From Bugula neritina (lineage: Eukaryota > Bryozoa > Gymnolaemata > Cheilostomatida > Bugulidae): DNA of 64,000 nucleotides. A program made the position numbers and the translations under genes. The notes below the pieces were generated by a model. The model ran no database searches. It was not told the DNA's origin and saw only the letters and a list, made by a program, of their open reading frames with translations. Below are positions 1 to 22,083 of this stretch, piece after piece (position 1 is the first letter of the stretch; the number at the start of each line of letters is the position of its first letter). The DNA is taken from positions 7,590,751 through 7,654,750 of the forward strand of contig OZ037773.1 of the NCBI GenBank assembly GCA_964035545.1, written 5' to 3'.

Positions 1-895
1 ATGTCCAGTTTTGTTAAATATTATGACATTTAAGTTATATTTTTGCGTGCCACACTTCTGATAGATCAGAGACCACGACACCATCAAATTTCAAACAATA
101 ATAAGCAATTTAAGCTGAATAGTAAGTGAGGTATTTGTTTTATTTATTAACATTATGAACTTTTACAGTAATTTATAACATAGGCTAAACTTTCCCTCAA
201 TTCTTCGAGCAACAGATTGATTGCTAATCTCCAGATAGACTAAACGTTTAATTGGTTTGCCACATTTTAAAGTACTAACTGATATAACTAGTACTGAATT
301 AGAATTCAATAGAGCAGCTAACTTGTTTACAAACACAAATAATAAATAATTAAAGAGAGTTAAAAGCAAACTGCAGACCTATAACAAAGAAATAATTAAT
401 AATTACCTTAAACTATTGATTGAGTTAATTTCTGTGCTGCAAAATTACTGTTCCTAGTAGAGTATTGGTTATTCAGCATTCTATAACTTTGCTGACATTG
501 TTTTATTTTTCTGCAGGTTTTTGTCCGTTACTTTTATTTTAAAACTTTCTAGCTATCAGTGCCCCCTCTCCTCTTCTATTGAAAGCACAATATTTGCAAA
601 ATATTAAGAAAAGATAACATATAAAAGATAATCATTTTATAAGTTCATTATTCAAATTACTTTGGTTTATATAGTATTATATTACTTTAGTAAACATTAT
701 ATTATATTATATTATATTACATTATATTATATTATATTATATTACATTATATCATAATTTACTATATACTATATTATATTGTATTATATTATATTATATT
801 GTATTATATTATATTTTATTATATTATATTACATTATATTGCATTATATTATATTACATTGTATTATATTATATTATATTATATTTATATTTCAG
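1..895. other. Intron or upstream sequence of the CTHRC1-like gene
   Basis: I see no supportable exon here. The first clear exon of the + strand gene starts at 896 in mid-protein, so this stretch is an intron or the gene continues upstream of the window. It ends in an AT pentanucleotide array directly before the splice acceptor. Confidence 0.5.
697..888. repeat. (ATATT)n microsatellite
   Basis: A roughly 190-bp array of the 5-bp unit ATATT with scattered substitutions (ATTAC, ATTGT). It runs almost into the splice acceptor at 891-895, so the polypyrimidine tract of that exon is unusually AT-only. Confidence 0.85.
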
Positions 896-3800
896 TTGAT
901 GGCACATGTCATGGACTGCCATCTGGTGAGGTCATCATAAGTCTAAAGACAGCAAGTTGTCCTGGAATGGCTGCCGCTACGACTGTTGGTACTGGACACC
1001 CGAGTATGCCTATGACCCTCCTAGTCATGGAGATCACTCAGCAGAAATCTAATGGTGAGTGGAAAACAAATATATTCACTTTAGTAAAAATCCCTAATTT
1101 CTGTAAATAGTTATTTTCATGTTTTTAAAATGGGTAAAATTGGTTATTGGAAATCAATTAAACAAAAACTCTTAATGCCTGCAAAGAAAAAATTATCGCA
1201 TTAAGTGAAAGCAAGAATTGCAAGGGCAACCTAGCAGTAACCTCAGTTCCTTAATTATTGCATATCTTGTTTTGATTGGAATTTGAAATTGATGTCCTAA
1301 ACTCTAAAGCTTGACAAAACATATAACAAATTTTATGCAAAATGATTTTATTGAAGCACAAATAAAATTGGATCAACTCATGACTGTTTGTCTTAAGGTC
1401 TTGTGTCGTTATGTAATATTGTGTGCAGTTTATGCTAACACCTGCTATTTGCTAATTTAAGGAGGTTAGTTTGATAATTACTATAATCAGTTAGGCACTT
1501 CTATATTAATATATTTGATATATTAATAGTATACAATATATAATTAACATCGCTTCAACTAAAACAAGTTAAATTTCTCTAGTCTTTCACCTGATTGACC
1601 AATTAGAACGTTCCATATTGGAACCTCTAAAACATGCTGCCTATTTTAGGTCAGCCTCCCTGCAGCACCGCCCTGGCTTTCAACTACCAATACCACACCT
1701 GGACTGAAGAGCTAGAACTTACTTTCGATGCTTCTCTGAGCAGAGAGTTAGTGAAGGTATGAGATAACCTTAGTTAGGTGCTGACGCTAATTATTAGTAC
1801 CAATCTATGAGTTGTTGGTTTGGTCAGCTTGTTTGCCACATGTTCTCTAAAGGTGCAGGTAGCCCTCAGTTTTGCTACAACAAAACAATGCTGTTTCCAT
1901 GGCTTAATGCGCCTACCAATGATGTTGTGATTGCGTTTTGCATCAACATGTGGTTGTGGTTTCATGATGCAACTGTTTCCAAATATGGAAGGAAATATAA
2001 TCCATTCGCATAATGCAAAGCTTTATATCAAAATGTAGCAGCAATACATGAAAGCTGTATCTATATATTATTGAGTGAATTTGGATTACAATGCACAGAG
2101 TATACAGTCAGCGAATTATATAGTTGTGAAAGTTAACAATGTGTACAATAGAAATAATATTGTAGGAAGTAGAATACACCAAACTATCAGATTCCTCTGC
2201 CTTGAGTATAAAATACAGCGCTGTTATGGGGGTGAAGGTCACGGCGGAGGAAGCTCACTGTGGTCGATGGTAATATTCATTACTCTGTTAATTCAGCTGC
2301 TTGTTGTAGGGTGGTAGAGATGGGCTTGTAGTGCTTCTATAGAGGTTCATATCACACTGATTTGAGCAAATTGGTACTTCAGGGGTTCAAATCTTATTGA
2401 CTTTGTATGGTTTCTTCAACCAGAAGTGTTAAATGACTAGTAAAAATAAAACTTGGGCTGTTTGCATTTTCTAAAACTTCAACATCATAAATGCATTATA
2501 AAAATGTGCAAAAACTTTCACTATAACTATTATAGTTGCATATAATATATAATAGGTATGTAATATATGATAAATAATTATATATGACATATTGTATAAT
2601 ATAACATATATAATAAATCATGTTTATATATACTGTTTATATATAACATATTTTATGTATAATACATAATATATTAGATAAGATTTATAATATATATAAT
2701 CTCCTATATATCATATATTATTTAAATTATGTAGAAAGGTTTTTGGCCCAATTGGACTAGTTTCAACATGGCATTTTATAAATGCACAAGCAGTATAGTA
2801 ATGCTTCATTACCGACTTGTTAGGTACATTATGTTGAATGGAAAGGGGTGCCTTCCATATACGGCAGAGGCGGTTCTAAGAGTTACTACCCCTTCAGCAA
2901 CTACATTTTTCCAGCAGTATCAACGTACTGGCACAGGTGAGAGAATAACTCTACTATAGCCAAATTAGTCTAACAGTAGCACACCATACCAGTCTTTCAG
3001 AATAACGGCAGAGTTATAACTAAAATTAGGGGAGTACATTTCTTATTAATTTCAAACGCAACCTGTATTTTTTATAATATATTTTTGATCATACCATATT
3101 ATTAGATCCTGACAGTTTTTGTGAAAAATGTAATACATTTTATAACAATTTGGTATATTTTGCTACAAAAGCTAGATGATGATTCAGGAAACTAACTTAA
3201 TAAGTGGTGTTCTTAATATATTTTGTTAGCCAGCTGAAATAACTGTATCTAACTTAATTAATTTAGTCTCAATTCCCACTACATGTTCAAATCAGCTTAA
3301 AATCAAAAGGAAACCTTTGGTACACGTTTAGGTATTTGTAAATTATGTGCCTCATTGCAAACTTCCATCAGTCACTTTTCTCTGTAAACTGGATAAAGTG
3401 CCACTTGTTTCATTTTGACAGCACCGTCATTGCACGCACTTGCTTTAACTTGCCATTTCATTGTTCCCATATCATTAGTGCAAGCAATTTGTAACAACAC
3501 CCTACCAGCTGGAAACTACACAATTACAATTTTTGTTGGAAACTGCGGAACGAGCAGTCTGGTGACCTACCTCATCGGCAAACAGAACTCTCCCTCCAGA
3601 CTGCATGTTCAAGAAGTGCAGACTGACAGACCGATTCCATATTGTGAGTAGATTCTGCATCATGAGTCATAATGAGTTGACACCTTGTTAAATAAACTGA
3701 CACCTTTCTTAATACGTTGATAAGAGAGCAGGCGCTGTGGTCTAGGGGTTAGAGTGTTGACTAAGTAAACACCAAGTCATGGATTCAAACCCCATAAGCA

Positions 3801-5773
3801 GCTCCGTGTTGGTAGTGAATGAGTGCAATAGTTTGGGGGTCTTGAATTTGGAGTTGGGAACATAACTCTACCCGAACTACTGCACTCATTCTCCACCAAC
3901 TCGAAGCTGCCTATAGAACCATACTAGTTGTGATGTTAGGATGAGCATACAGTTATAATTGCTCCTGTGCCCCATCTGAATAAGTCCTTAGCCTGCTTTA
4001 TAAACCTTTCTATTAGATGTTTTCTCACAGGGTTAGTGATTATAAACTTTCGTATGCTTATTTTTTAATAACCTAATACTTTCAGGGTTTGACAGTCAGG
4101 AGGGACGAATCCGAAGAAGCCCAACCGCAGTAATATCCAAGTTCACCTATTCTACCACTCATAAACATTCTGGAGAAACTGACCTGATCGAGACAAACAT
4201 CACCAAACAGTATACAGGAACGGCTCTAAGGCTCGTAATATCTGCACCACACAAGATCTCTATCTATGGTGGAGGGTGTGTGGTTTGGTACGTCAAACAA
4301 CTATTTCATAATTTGCAGTAGTATTCCTAAGTCAGTGGGCTGGAAGCTAATGATGATCGCATCAAATCTTAATGAACTAGATAGTCCTGACAAAATCTGG
4401 TTGCTTACATACTGAATAAAGTAGTTAATTTAACCTATAACCTAAAATAATTGGAAAGGTGGGAGAGACTAATATTAATTTAATGAGGATTGAGAGTCAC
4501 AAACTATTCTGTTTTCATAATTTATAGCCTTGATTATTAATACTAAACATACCATTCTAAGATATTAGATGCCTATAGAGTCGCCTTCATCTTAGTATGG
4601 CAAAGCATTGAGCATAAAACACTAATTGAGATCATGCTTTAAAACTTTTAAAATTCCAATTAAATTTCACTAGCACTGGAAATATTAATATTTGTAGTAA
4701 AAAAGTCGTCATAGGAATACCGCGGTTATATAGGAAAGCTGTTGAAAAGTTGCCATAAGATCACTATTAAAGTACACTATGTATATATTTCTATATAACA
4801 GAAAATGCTATATTACAGCTACCAAGAATATTGTTTATTGCACAAATCTTATTTTAAATTGATTATAAGGCTGGCCTAGTAACATATGAGGTCAGTAGTT
4901 AAGCCAAAAACCGGCGGTTATGTTAGTCATAATATTGTTCCTATGTAGCTCAATTGCATAAAAATGTTTGCCATGGATGGAGACTGTAAAAACACCAGCA
5001 TGTGACATTTTTTTTAATCAGGTATATGAAGATAGACAACCAGGAGTGTAGGAACCCTGGACCAATAGCAGCAGCTATAGAAATGGATTACAGAGCGAGC
5101 AATCATCTCCCCTTGCAAGGTATGACAATACTATGTCAGCAAATTTCAAAATAAATTATCAACAACAATCTGTCTTAATATGCTAATGATAAACCCCTTG
5201 CAGCTCAAATACAATATTATAAGTTTAAATTTTATTTCCTATACTCTTCAGCGTAGAAGCATAATATTAAACACTATACTGTCACTCAACACTATAGAAT
5301 ATTGAAAACTCTACTAAATTGAGAAGTTGTGTTCTCTTGTTCCTCCCAATATTGTATATATTGCATAGTAGTAGGTAGTCTTGTCTACTAGTGTTGAATA
5401 GTGTCTATCTTTTTACTGCATTGTGAACACTGCACATGTTTGCTTAATCGACTGTAATTTCTAGATTCACTTTATGAATTACACGTTTGAACACATCTAT
5501 TATAATCGGACAACTCCACGTTAGCTCTAGAAATGGTACAAATAGGAAACTGTATAATATTGTTATAACACTGTTGTACACACAGTTAGTGGGCTGTGCT
5601 ATGGCATCTCACCTGGCGAGCACCTGATAACATATGCCGTGAAAAGTTGCTCATCAGACTTGGCAATTGACACCGTCACTGCGGCTTCAACCGACATGCA
5701 CTTGTTTGTGGAGGAACTGAGGCTAACCTCAGTAAGGTCATGTGTGCCTGGACCACCCATTAACTGTAGCTAA
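896..5773 (+). CDS. Secreted protein with tandem CTHRC1-like C-terminal domains (3' part of gene)
   Basis: Eight exons join in frame: 896-1054, 1650-1756, 2166-2269, 2824-2936, 3479-3643, 4086-4287, 5022-5119 and 5586-5773 (TAA). They encode 377 residues. The protein resembles the globular C-terminal domain of collagen triple helix repeat containing 1. The third domain has TALRLVISAPHKISIY, then a Cys followed by VVWY, then NQECRNPGPIAAAIEM, then SGLCYGISPGEHLITYAVKSC and FVEELRL. These follow the family order TALR, CxxRWY, GxxCxGPxPIEA, GLCEGIGAG and a final EEL. A second full domain (1650-3643) repeats the plan, and 896-1054 is the tail of another. Intron phases match between domains: the Trp-Tyr junction is always split in phase 2 and the GLC exon always enters in phase 1, so whole exon sets were duplicated. 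No collagen repeat or signal peptide lies in the window; these may lie upstream. CTHRC1 proteins are extracellular; the role here is inferred. Confidence 0.8.
2530..2740. repeat. AT-rich low-complexity intron segment
   Basis: Degenerate TATA/ATAATA-rich sequence inside the intron between exons 2166-2269 and 2824-2936. I see no coding signal. Confidence 0.6.
3725..4050 (+). mobile_element. tRNA-derived SINE (family A) with an inserted hairpin
   Basis: The head has a pol III A-box-like TGGTCTAGGGGTTAGAGTG and a B-box-like GGATTCAAACCCC. The body contains ATAATTGCTCCTGTGCC, AATAAGTCCTTAGCC and TTTCTCACAGGGTTAGTGA. The same body recurs near 8806, 28557 (reverse) and 59660. A hairpin at 3798-3910 splits head from body. 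Confidence 0.75.
3798..3910. repeat. Imperfect hairpin (MITE-like) nested in the SINE
   Basis: The left arm starts GCAGCTCCGTGTTGGTAGTG. The right arm is its near reverse complement and ends ACCAACTCGAAGCTGC. Arms are about 36 bp. Related sequence (CCCCCAACTCCAAACTCAAG) recurs near 27540-27680. Confidence 0.65.
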
Positions 5774-6080
5774 TCCTGGTTGCCTCTACACTATTCATGT
5801 AGTGCCTCTAAGCATATTGTATGTAGTTAATGTTGATCATGGAATTGTATAATATTATATATAAGCACCTCTAATCATGTTTTATATGAATATGTTGTTG
5901 GAATAAGATTGAGCGTAAATTATACATAGATGAAAGTTTGAGATTTTGCAAAAGCACAAGTTAAGTTGTCTTGTTTAAGTAAAGTTTGTGGGTTGCTCAC
6001 ATTGTCTTATTATTTATATTACAATAGTTTATTATTTTAATCATATTTACTTTAGGAAAACCATGTTCAAGTATATAAGA

Positions 6081-6086
6081 AATAAA
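6081..6086 (+). terminator. Candidate polyadenylation signal AATAAA (CTHRC1-like gene)
   Basis: A canonical AATAAA hexamer about 310 bp after the stop codon on the same strand. No transcript evidence is available. Confidence 0.35.
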
Positions 6087-6229
6087 AAGTTTCCAACAGC
6101 TAGGTCATTATACTGACACAATCTTATGACATCATAATGTTCACACAATCTTATGACATATTATTCACACAATCTTATGACATAATAATATTTCATAATC
6201 TGACATCATGATATTTATAGACAAATTAT

Positions 6230-6235
6230 TTTATT
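6230..6235 (-). terminator. Candidate polyadenylation signal AATAAA (kinase gene, minus strand)
   Basis: TTTATT on the + strand reads AATAAA on the minus strand, about 820 bp beyond the kinase stop codon. A long 3' UTR would be implied, so this is weak. Confidence 0.2.
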
Positions 6236-7053
6236 TTTATTGTATATAATATATAACAAAGATAGAGGTTGTTTACATCAATTTAACCTACACTTACTGT
6301 GTACCAACAGCACTTTTAATATCACTTATCCAGGAATAGAGGTAAAACAAACACAGAATATTAAATCTTGACATTAAATTTTCAAAATATAATAACCTTG
6401 ATAGGTTTGATGCCTACTGACAGAATAAATGCTCAACTATTATGGCGATATTTGTAAATATACGTATTAGTTAACTATTTGAATAAGTTATCAAGATAAA
6501 AGCAGAATCTGCTACAAAATATGATATATCAAAACATCACTTTGTCAAGATTGTCGTAAAAGGACGCTATATCAATTTCGTAGGTCAACGAAACATAAAT
6601 ATAAAAAAAATTACAGTCAGTCATACTCTGCAACTGAGAAAATTTGTGATTTATATTTTCAAAATTAGGTCGACTGTCACTGTAGAAATTATTTGTTCTT
6701 ATGCTTGAATAAAATAATGTAACACTCCATACAATCAGGATAAGGTACACTGAAGTTTAAATATTAAGTGCCTTTACTATCATAACAATATGTTTGAAAT
6801 ACACATAATTAAAAAACAATAAGTTAGTGAAAACTGATTCTTCAAATATCAACATTTCTAAAAGGATATAAAAAAGAAATATAAAGCGCTGGAATTGCTA
6901 GCATGATGAGTATAAACACACAGCCTTAGGCTTCTGCACTCTCCACCAATCCAGTGTTGAAAATAGTAAGCAAACAGCTTATATCTTGCCAATCCGTTGC
7001 TTTGTGAAGGTCAGTACTAAAGTAGAGTCAACAGGTGCTGATACCTTGAACTC

Positions 7054-17578
<10,525 letters not shown>

Positions 17579-17886
17579 CTGAGAACTGAACAAGTTGTTA
17601 ACCAATAGGAACACAGGAAATCATTTTTTGGGAAGTAACCATTACAGTCTCTCTTAGTTATATCCTCCATCACAGTGGTTCCCAACCTGGGGGGAATTCC
17701 CCCCTAGGGGGGAACTTGGACAATTTAGGGGGGGGATTTGGATTTTGAAAAATTCACGCAATTTGTTTATGGCTTTTTGAGCTCTTGCAAGTTACATGTA
17801 TATGCATATCTATAAATTTTTATTTTAGTTCATCTATTTAACTAAACCATATTCTGCAATCTCAGTTTATTTCTACATGAATGTGT

Positions 17887-20800
17887 TTATTATTAGAGGG
17901 TTTTCAGACATCCTTCTAGGGGAATTTGTATTTTAAAGTTGTCTCCCCCTACAGGATTGGGGGCAGTCTCCACGATATGTAGAAGGCCCATAAAATCAGT
18001 AGAAATGTAAGGTTTGAGTGAAGACTACTACTAGTATAAGTTTCATTTTTTCTGAGATTAATATTTGGGCATAAGTACACATATGAGCAGTTTCAGAATT
18101 TTTTTAAAAAAATTTGTTAATGATAAATGGCACAAAAACAAAACTTCAAAGCATATTTGTGGTTTTGGTTATAGAGCAAATTTGAAGCTGGCAGCTGTCA
18201 TTATCATTTGCTTTGCTGGCTGTATGACCAGCTAGTCTGTTTAGAGCTGCTAACCTTTCAACTCTTAGGACAATAATAACATGCTCGTACAGAATGTAGC
18301 TGCACTAGTGGGCTCTGTCTTACTGAACTCCAAATGGTCCAAAGTATGGGTTGGAACACATGCCTGTACGTTTATGAAGGCACTGGCTCATTTGTATTAA
18401 CATGTTCACGTACTTACACACCTATACTATGAAAATAGCTAAGCCACCCTACCATCTAATATTTCTACCAAACATATTATTACAAATATAAAGATATGCA
18501 TCAAAATAGATAGATTAAATTTGTAATTCCAAACAATATCTTATCTAAAAATGTCAAACACTGTATAACTATATATATATATGTTTTATAAGCATTTGTT
18601 TACATGACATGCCTGCAAGTCAATGAAAATATTTAGAGGACAGTAAAAAAAGCATATAAATTTCAGAACAGTTTCTTTTTTTTCTGAGATGAATATTTTG
18701 AGAATGTCCCACAATTCAACATTTAAATTAAGTCTGCAAAAGAATTTTTCACAGTGTAGTCTCGATGAATAATTATTCTTGCAAGCTGGTGTGTGTTTGT
18801 TCTGGTATGCCATTTTACAGTGGTCTAGTTAACTAGGTCAAAGTTCATTGAGGTGGAATTGTTTTATTAACCTCCGTATATTGATAAAATACTATCATTG
18901 GATTTAAAGCTTCTCTAAGCAACTTCACAGTCTGATCAAATATCTGCATACCTGCCTAGTAGACAATCCAAACCTAAAAAAATAATATACTAAATCCTTG
19001 TATTCTATGTATGGATGAAAGATAATGCAACAAATTGGCTAAAGCATGTTCAAGTAATGTGAAACACTCGAAATATAAATGAGTCAAACTAGAGCTAGTC
19101 AAGTGTGTGGTGTTTTTGGCCGATTTATATGTGCTGTTTAATCAGCTTATTATGTAGTGATGTAATCCTATAACATGTATATAATGTAATTTAAGTTAGA
19201 CAGCTAAAGTTGGACAGTTCTCATCGTGCACTTTCTTGAACAAGCAGCTATGTAATATAGAGAGACAGCTACTCAACAGAGAGCTTCAAGCAAACAAAAT
19301 TCTTGCAACGAGGTTGATTGAATACAAAACAGCTGCTGTTATTCTCATAGCAGCATGCATTGTGTAAGAGATAGCCTGATAATTCACATAGTTTACGTAC
19401 AGTGACATACCACTGAAAATTATTAGAAACCACAAAAAAGATATAAAGGAGAGAATGCTGACACAAAGGAAATATAGCAATGTGGGCAAATATATGGCTG
19501 AAAACTGACCTAGAGATAAATAAGTACAAAATGTACATAATATAGCTAAATCAGCAAAGCCAAATGATTTGATATAAAAAGTATTATCTGGGAATTTAGT
19601 GGAATTTAGTAGCATTATTCAAACTCTACCTTTGAGCAAAATTCGTATGGAGTAAAGCTAATCTTAATTTCATTAGTGTCATAAGAATACAGTCATTATG
19701 ACATAGTTCGTTTTTTCTATACTTTACAGTTGGTACTAAATGTACTTGAAATATTTGAAGGGTAGACATCCACATTTTTCTTAAAGTGGAATAAAACAAA
19801 ATATGTATGACATAATGTTACACTGTAGAGCATAATATGTTATCTTCTATGTACAAAATAATATTATTTTGTACATAGAAGATAACATATTGCAGAACAC
19901 AACATACCCATACCCAAAGCAACAGAGTTGATAAGAAAGTAAAACACAAAGCCTTATTGTTACACCTACTTGTTATTAATGTAATATATTTATTACCAAG
20001 GGAGCATGTCTACACTAACATTGCATGACTGGTTTGAATAATCTACTAAAGGATTATATGCAAGCTGAACATACAACAAAGCTAGTTAATTTCGTTTCCA
20101 TAATCAAATATGAATAAAATAATGATTTATTTACTTTTGAGTTCATGATGGACTGAACAAAGCTCTTTTTTGGACTGTAGTAGTTTTCTTGAATTGTTTG
20201 TACACAGGTATGCAGAGCAAGCAGGTTAGGCATTGCTGTTTGATATTATAACAGCTGAACAAGTTTTTACAATTCCTAAAGTATGGGCAGCTGGACTGGT
20301 GTCACATTACACCGAAATTAAACTTTGACCTGTTTGCTAATGTATACAATTGACTTGCAGGCATGTCATGTAAACAAATGCTTATAAAACATATATATAT
20401 ATAGTTATACAGTGTTTGGCATTTTTAGATAAGACATTGTTTGAAATTACAAATTTAATCTATCTATTTTAATACATATCTTTATATTTGTAATATTTTT
20501 TTATATATAGAAATATTAGATGGTAGGGTGGCTTAGCTATTTTCATAGTATAGGTGTGTAAGTACGTGAACATGTTAATACAAATGAGCCAGTGCCTTCA
20601 TAAACGTACAGGCATGTGTTCCAACCCATAATTTGCACCATTTGGAGTTCAGTAAGACAGAGCCCACTAGTGCAGCTATATTATGTACGAGCATGTTATT
20701 ATTGTCCTAAGAGTTGAAAGGTTAGCAGCTCTAAACAGACTAGCTGGTCATACAGCCAGCAAAGCAAATGATAATGACAGCTGCCAGCTTCAGATTTGCT

Positions 20801-21086
20801 CTATAACCAAAACCACAAATATGCTTTGAAGTTTTGTTTTTGTGCCATTTATCATTAACAAATTTTTTTAAAAAAATTCTGAAACTGCTCATATGTGTAC
20901 TTATGCCAAAATATTAATCTCAGAAAAAATGAAACTTATACTAGTATAGTAGTCTTCACTCAAACCTTACATTTCTACTGATTTTATGGGCCTTCTACAT
21001 ATCGTGGAGACTGCCCCCAATCCCTGTAGGGGGAGACAACTTTAAAATACAAATTCCCCCAGAGGGATGTCTGAAAACCCTCTATT
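17887..21086. repeat. Long inverted repeat nested in the hAT element
   Basis: The left arm (17887-18623) and right arm (20350-21086) are about 735 bp each and nearly perfect reverse complements. Examples are GACATGCCTGCAAGTCAA near 18609 against TTGACTTGCAGGCATGTC near 20350, and AGAGGGTTTTCAGACATCC near 17895 against GGATGTCTGAAAACCCTCT near 21065. The loop is about 1.7 kb. It is probably a non-autonomous foldback transposon; the flanks suggest at most a 3-bp ATT duplication, which is weak. Confidence 0.85.
19834..19891. repeat. Perfect 58-bp palindrome
   Basis: GTTATCTTCTATGTACAAAA is followed with no spacer by its exact reverse complement, extended by AATAT on each side. The centre lies between 19862 and 19863, in the loop of the long inverted repeat. 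Confidence 0.95.
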
Positions 21087-21396
21087 ACTCTACCCTAACT
21101 GTTCCCTGTGCTATTTCGAATGGAGGTCAAAGAATTTGCAAAAACCAACAGGCCAACTTTTAGCAGCCATGCAAGTCAATTTCTATGATTTGTATACTAC
21201 ATACCTAGTGAGTATATTTGCTCCACTAAATAATCTGAACCTAAAAATGCAGGAGTGCAATCATCATGCCGTTGCTTTTCATTAGCAGCAGCAATATTTT
21301 TAGAGTTACACTAGAGTGGTGGTGTTTCTATCAAAAACATGGTGTCTTTCCTCACACTCAATGAACTTTTATAGGAGAAGAACCTGTTCCGATTTT

Positions 21397-21600
21397 AGGC
21401 AAAAATGGCACAGGTAAAAATCGCAGACTGGTGTTAAATTTTCCAAAAACCCAAAAACCCAAACCTCCAAAACCCCCATTCTGAATGCCTAACCCCCAAC
21501 TCAAATCTTCAATGCTAAAGTTGAAAATGTGCCATTTTTACCTAATTTTCCATTTGTGCCATTATTATCTATGCTATTTTTACCTGTGCCATTTTTACCT
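21397..21600. mobile_element. Palindromic miniature element, copy 1 (C-rich strand)
   Basis: Bounded by AAAAATGGCACAGGTAAAAA on the left and CTGTGCCATTTTTACCT on the right, which are reverse complements. The interior is rich in AACCC and AACCCCC. It shares sequence with the element at 21862-22083, in the opposite orientation. Confidence 0.6.
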
Positions 21601-21861
21601 GATACCACCTGTTCCAGATCATTTTTCCAAAAACTTCTAGGCATCTCTGAACTTTTAATGAAGTTTTAACAGTATTTCTCTGAGCTACCTCCCAAAAAGA
21701 AAGAGCTAGATTCTTAACTTGACATGTGACCCATTGCAACGCTTTGTTGAAAAGATTTTAGAGGAATTACAGGAGGATTTCATTGAGTTGGTTCACAATT
21801 CAGCAATGAAAGATGATTTAAAATTTTCTTCAATTTATGGATTGTGGGTGGTGTCCAATAG

Positions 21862-22083
21862 AAATGGCACAGGTAATAAGGGCACAAATGGAAAAGTAGG
21901 TAAATATGGCACATGTTTTCAATATTGGGGTGGTTGTTTGGAGTTTAAAAGAGGGGTTGGAGGTGAAAATTTCAGGTTTGTATTTGAGGTTCTGGAGTTT
22001 GGGGGTGGGGTTTGGGTTAAAAGGGTTGGGGGTTTGGGGTTTGAGTTTAGAAAAATTTAACATCAGTGTGCCATTTTTACCTA
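21862..22083. mobile_element. Palindromic miniature element, copy 2 (G-rich strand)
   Basis: Bounded by AAATGGCACAGGTAA and GTGTGCCATTTTTACCT. It is the reverse-complement relative of the 21397-21600 element. The interior has GGGGTGGGG, GGGTT and GGGGTTTGGGG runs that could form G-quadruplexes. It interrupts the transposase remnant. Confidence 0.6.

Larger units (their letters stand above)
5774..7053. other. Convergent intergenic region (3' flanks of two genes)
   Basis: Lies between the stop of the CTHRC1-like gene (+) and the stop of the kinase gene (-). It holds candidate polyadenylation signals for each, three tandem copies of TTCACACAATCTTATGACAT near 6130-6185, and no convincing exon. 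Confidence 0.6.

Noticed and set aside
430-600. Upstream exon of the first CTHRC1-like domain after the TTCTGCAG acceptor near 517
   Set aside because: The frame has a Cys-Pro stretch loosely like the family, but no usable donor follows and the match is poor.
799-895. Tyr/Ile-rich N-terminus or signal peptide for the first gene
   Set aside because: It comes from the ATATT microsatellite. A splice acceptor lies at 891-895 and the family domain begins after it.
1807-2013. 68-codon + strand frame
   Set aside because: It lies in the intron after exon 1650-1756. Its sequence loosely resembles 10090-10135, suggesting old repeat DNA, and it breaks the domain alignment.
21719-22060. 113-codon + strand gene with a Gly/Val-rich tail
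   Set aside because: The first third is hAT transposase remnant; the rest is translation of the inserted G-rich palindromic element.
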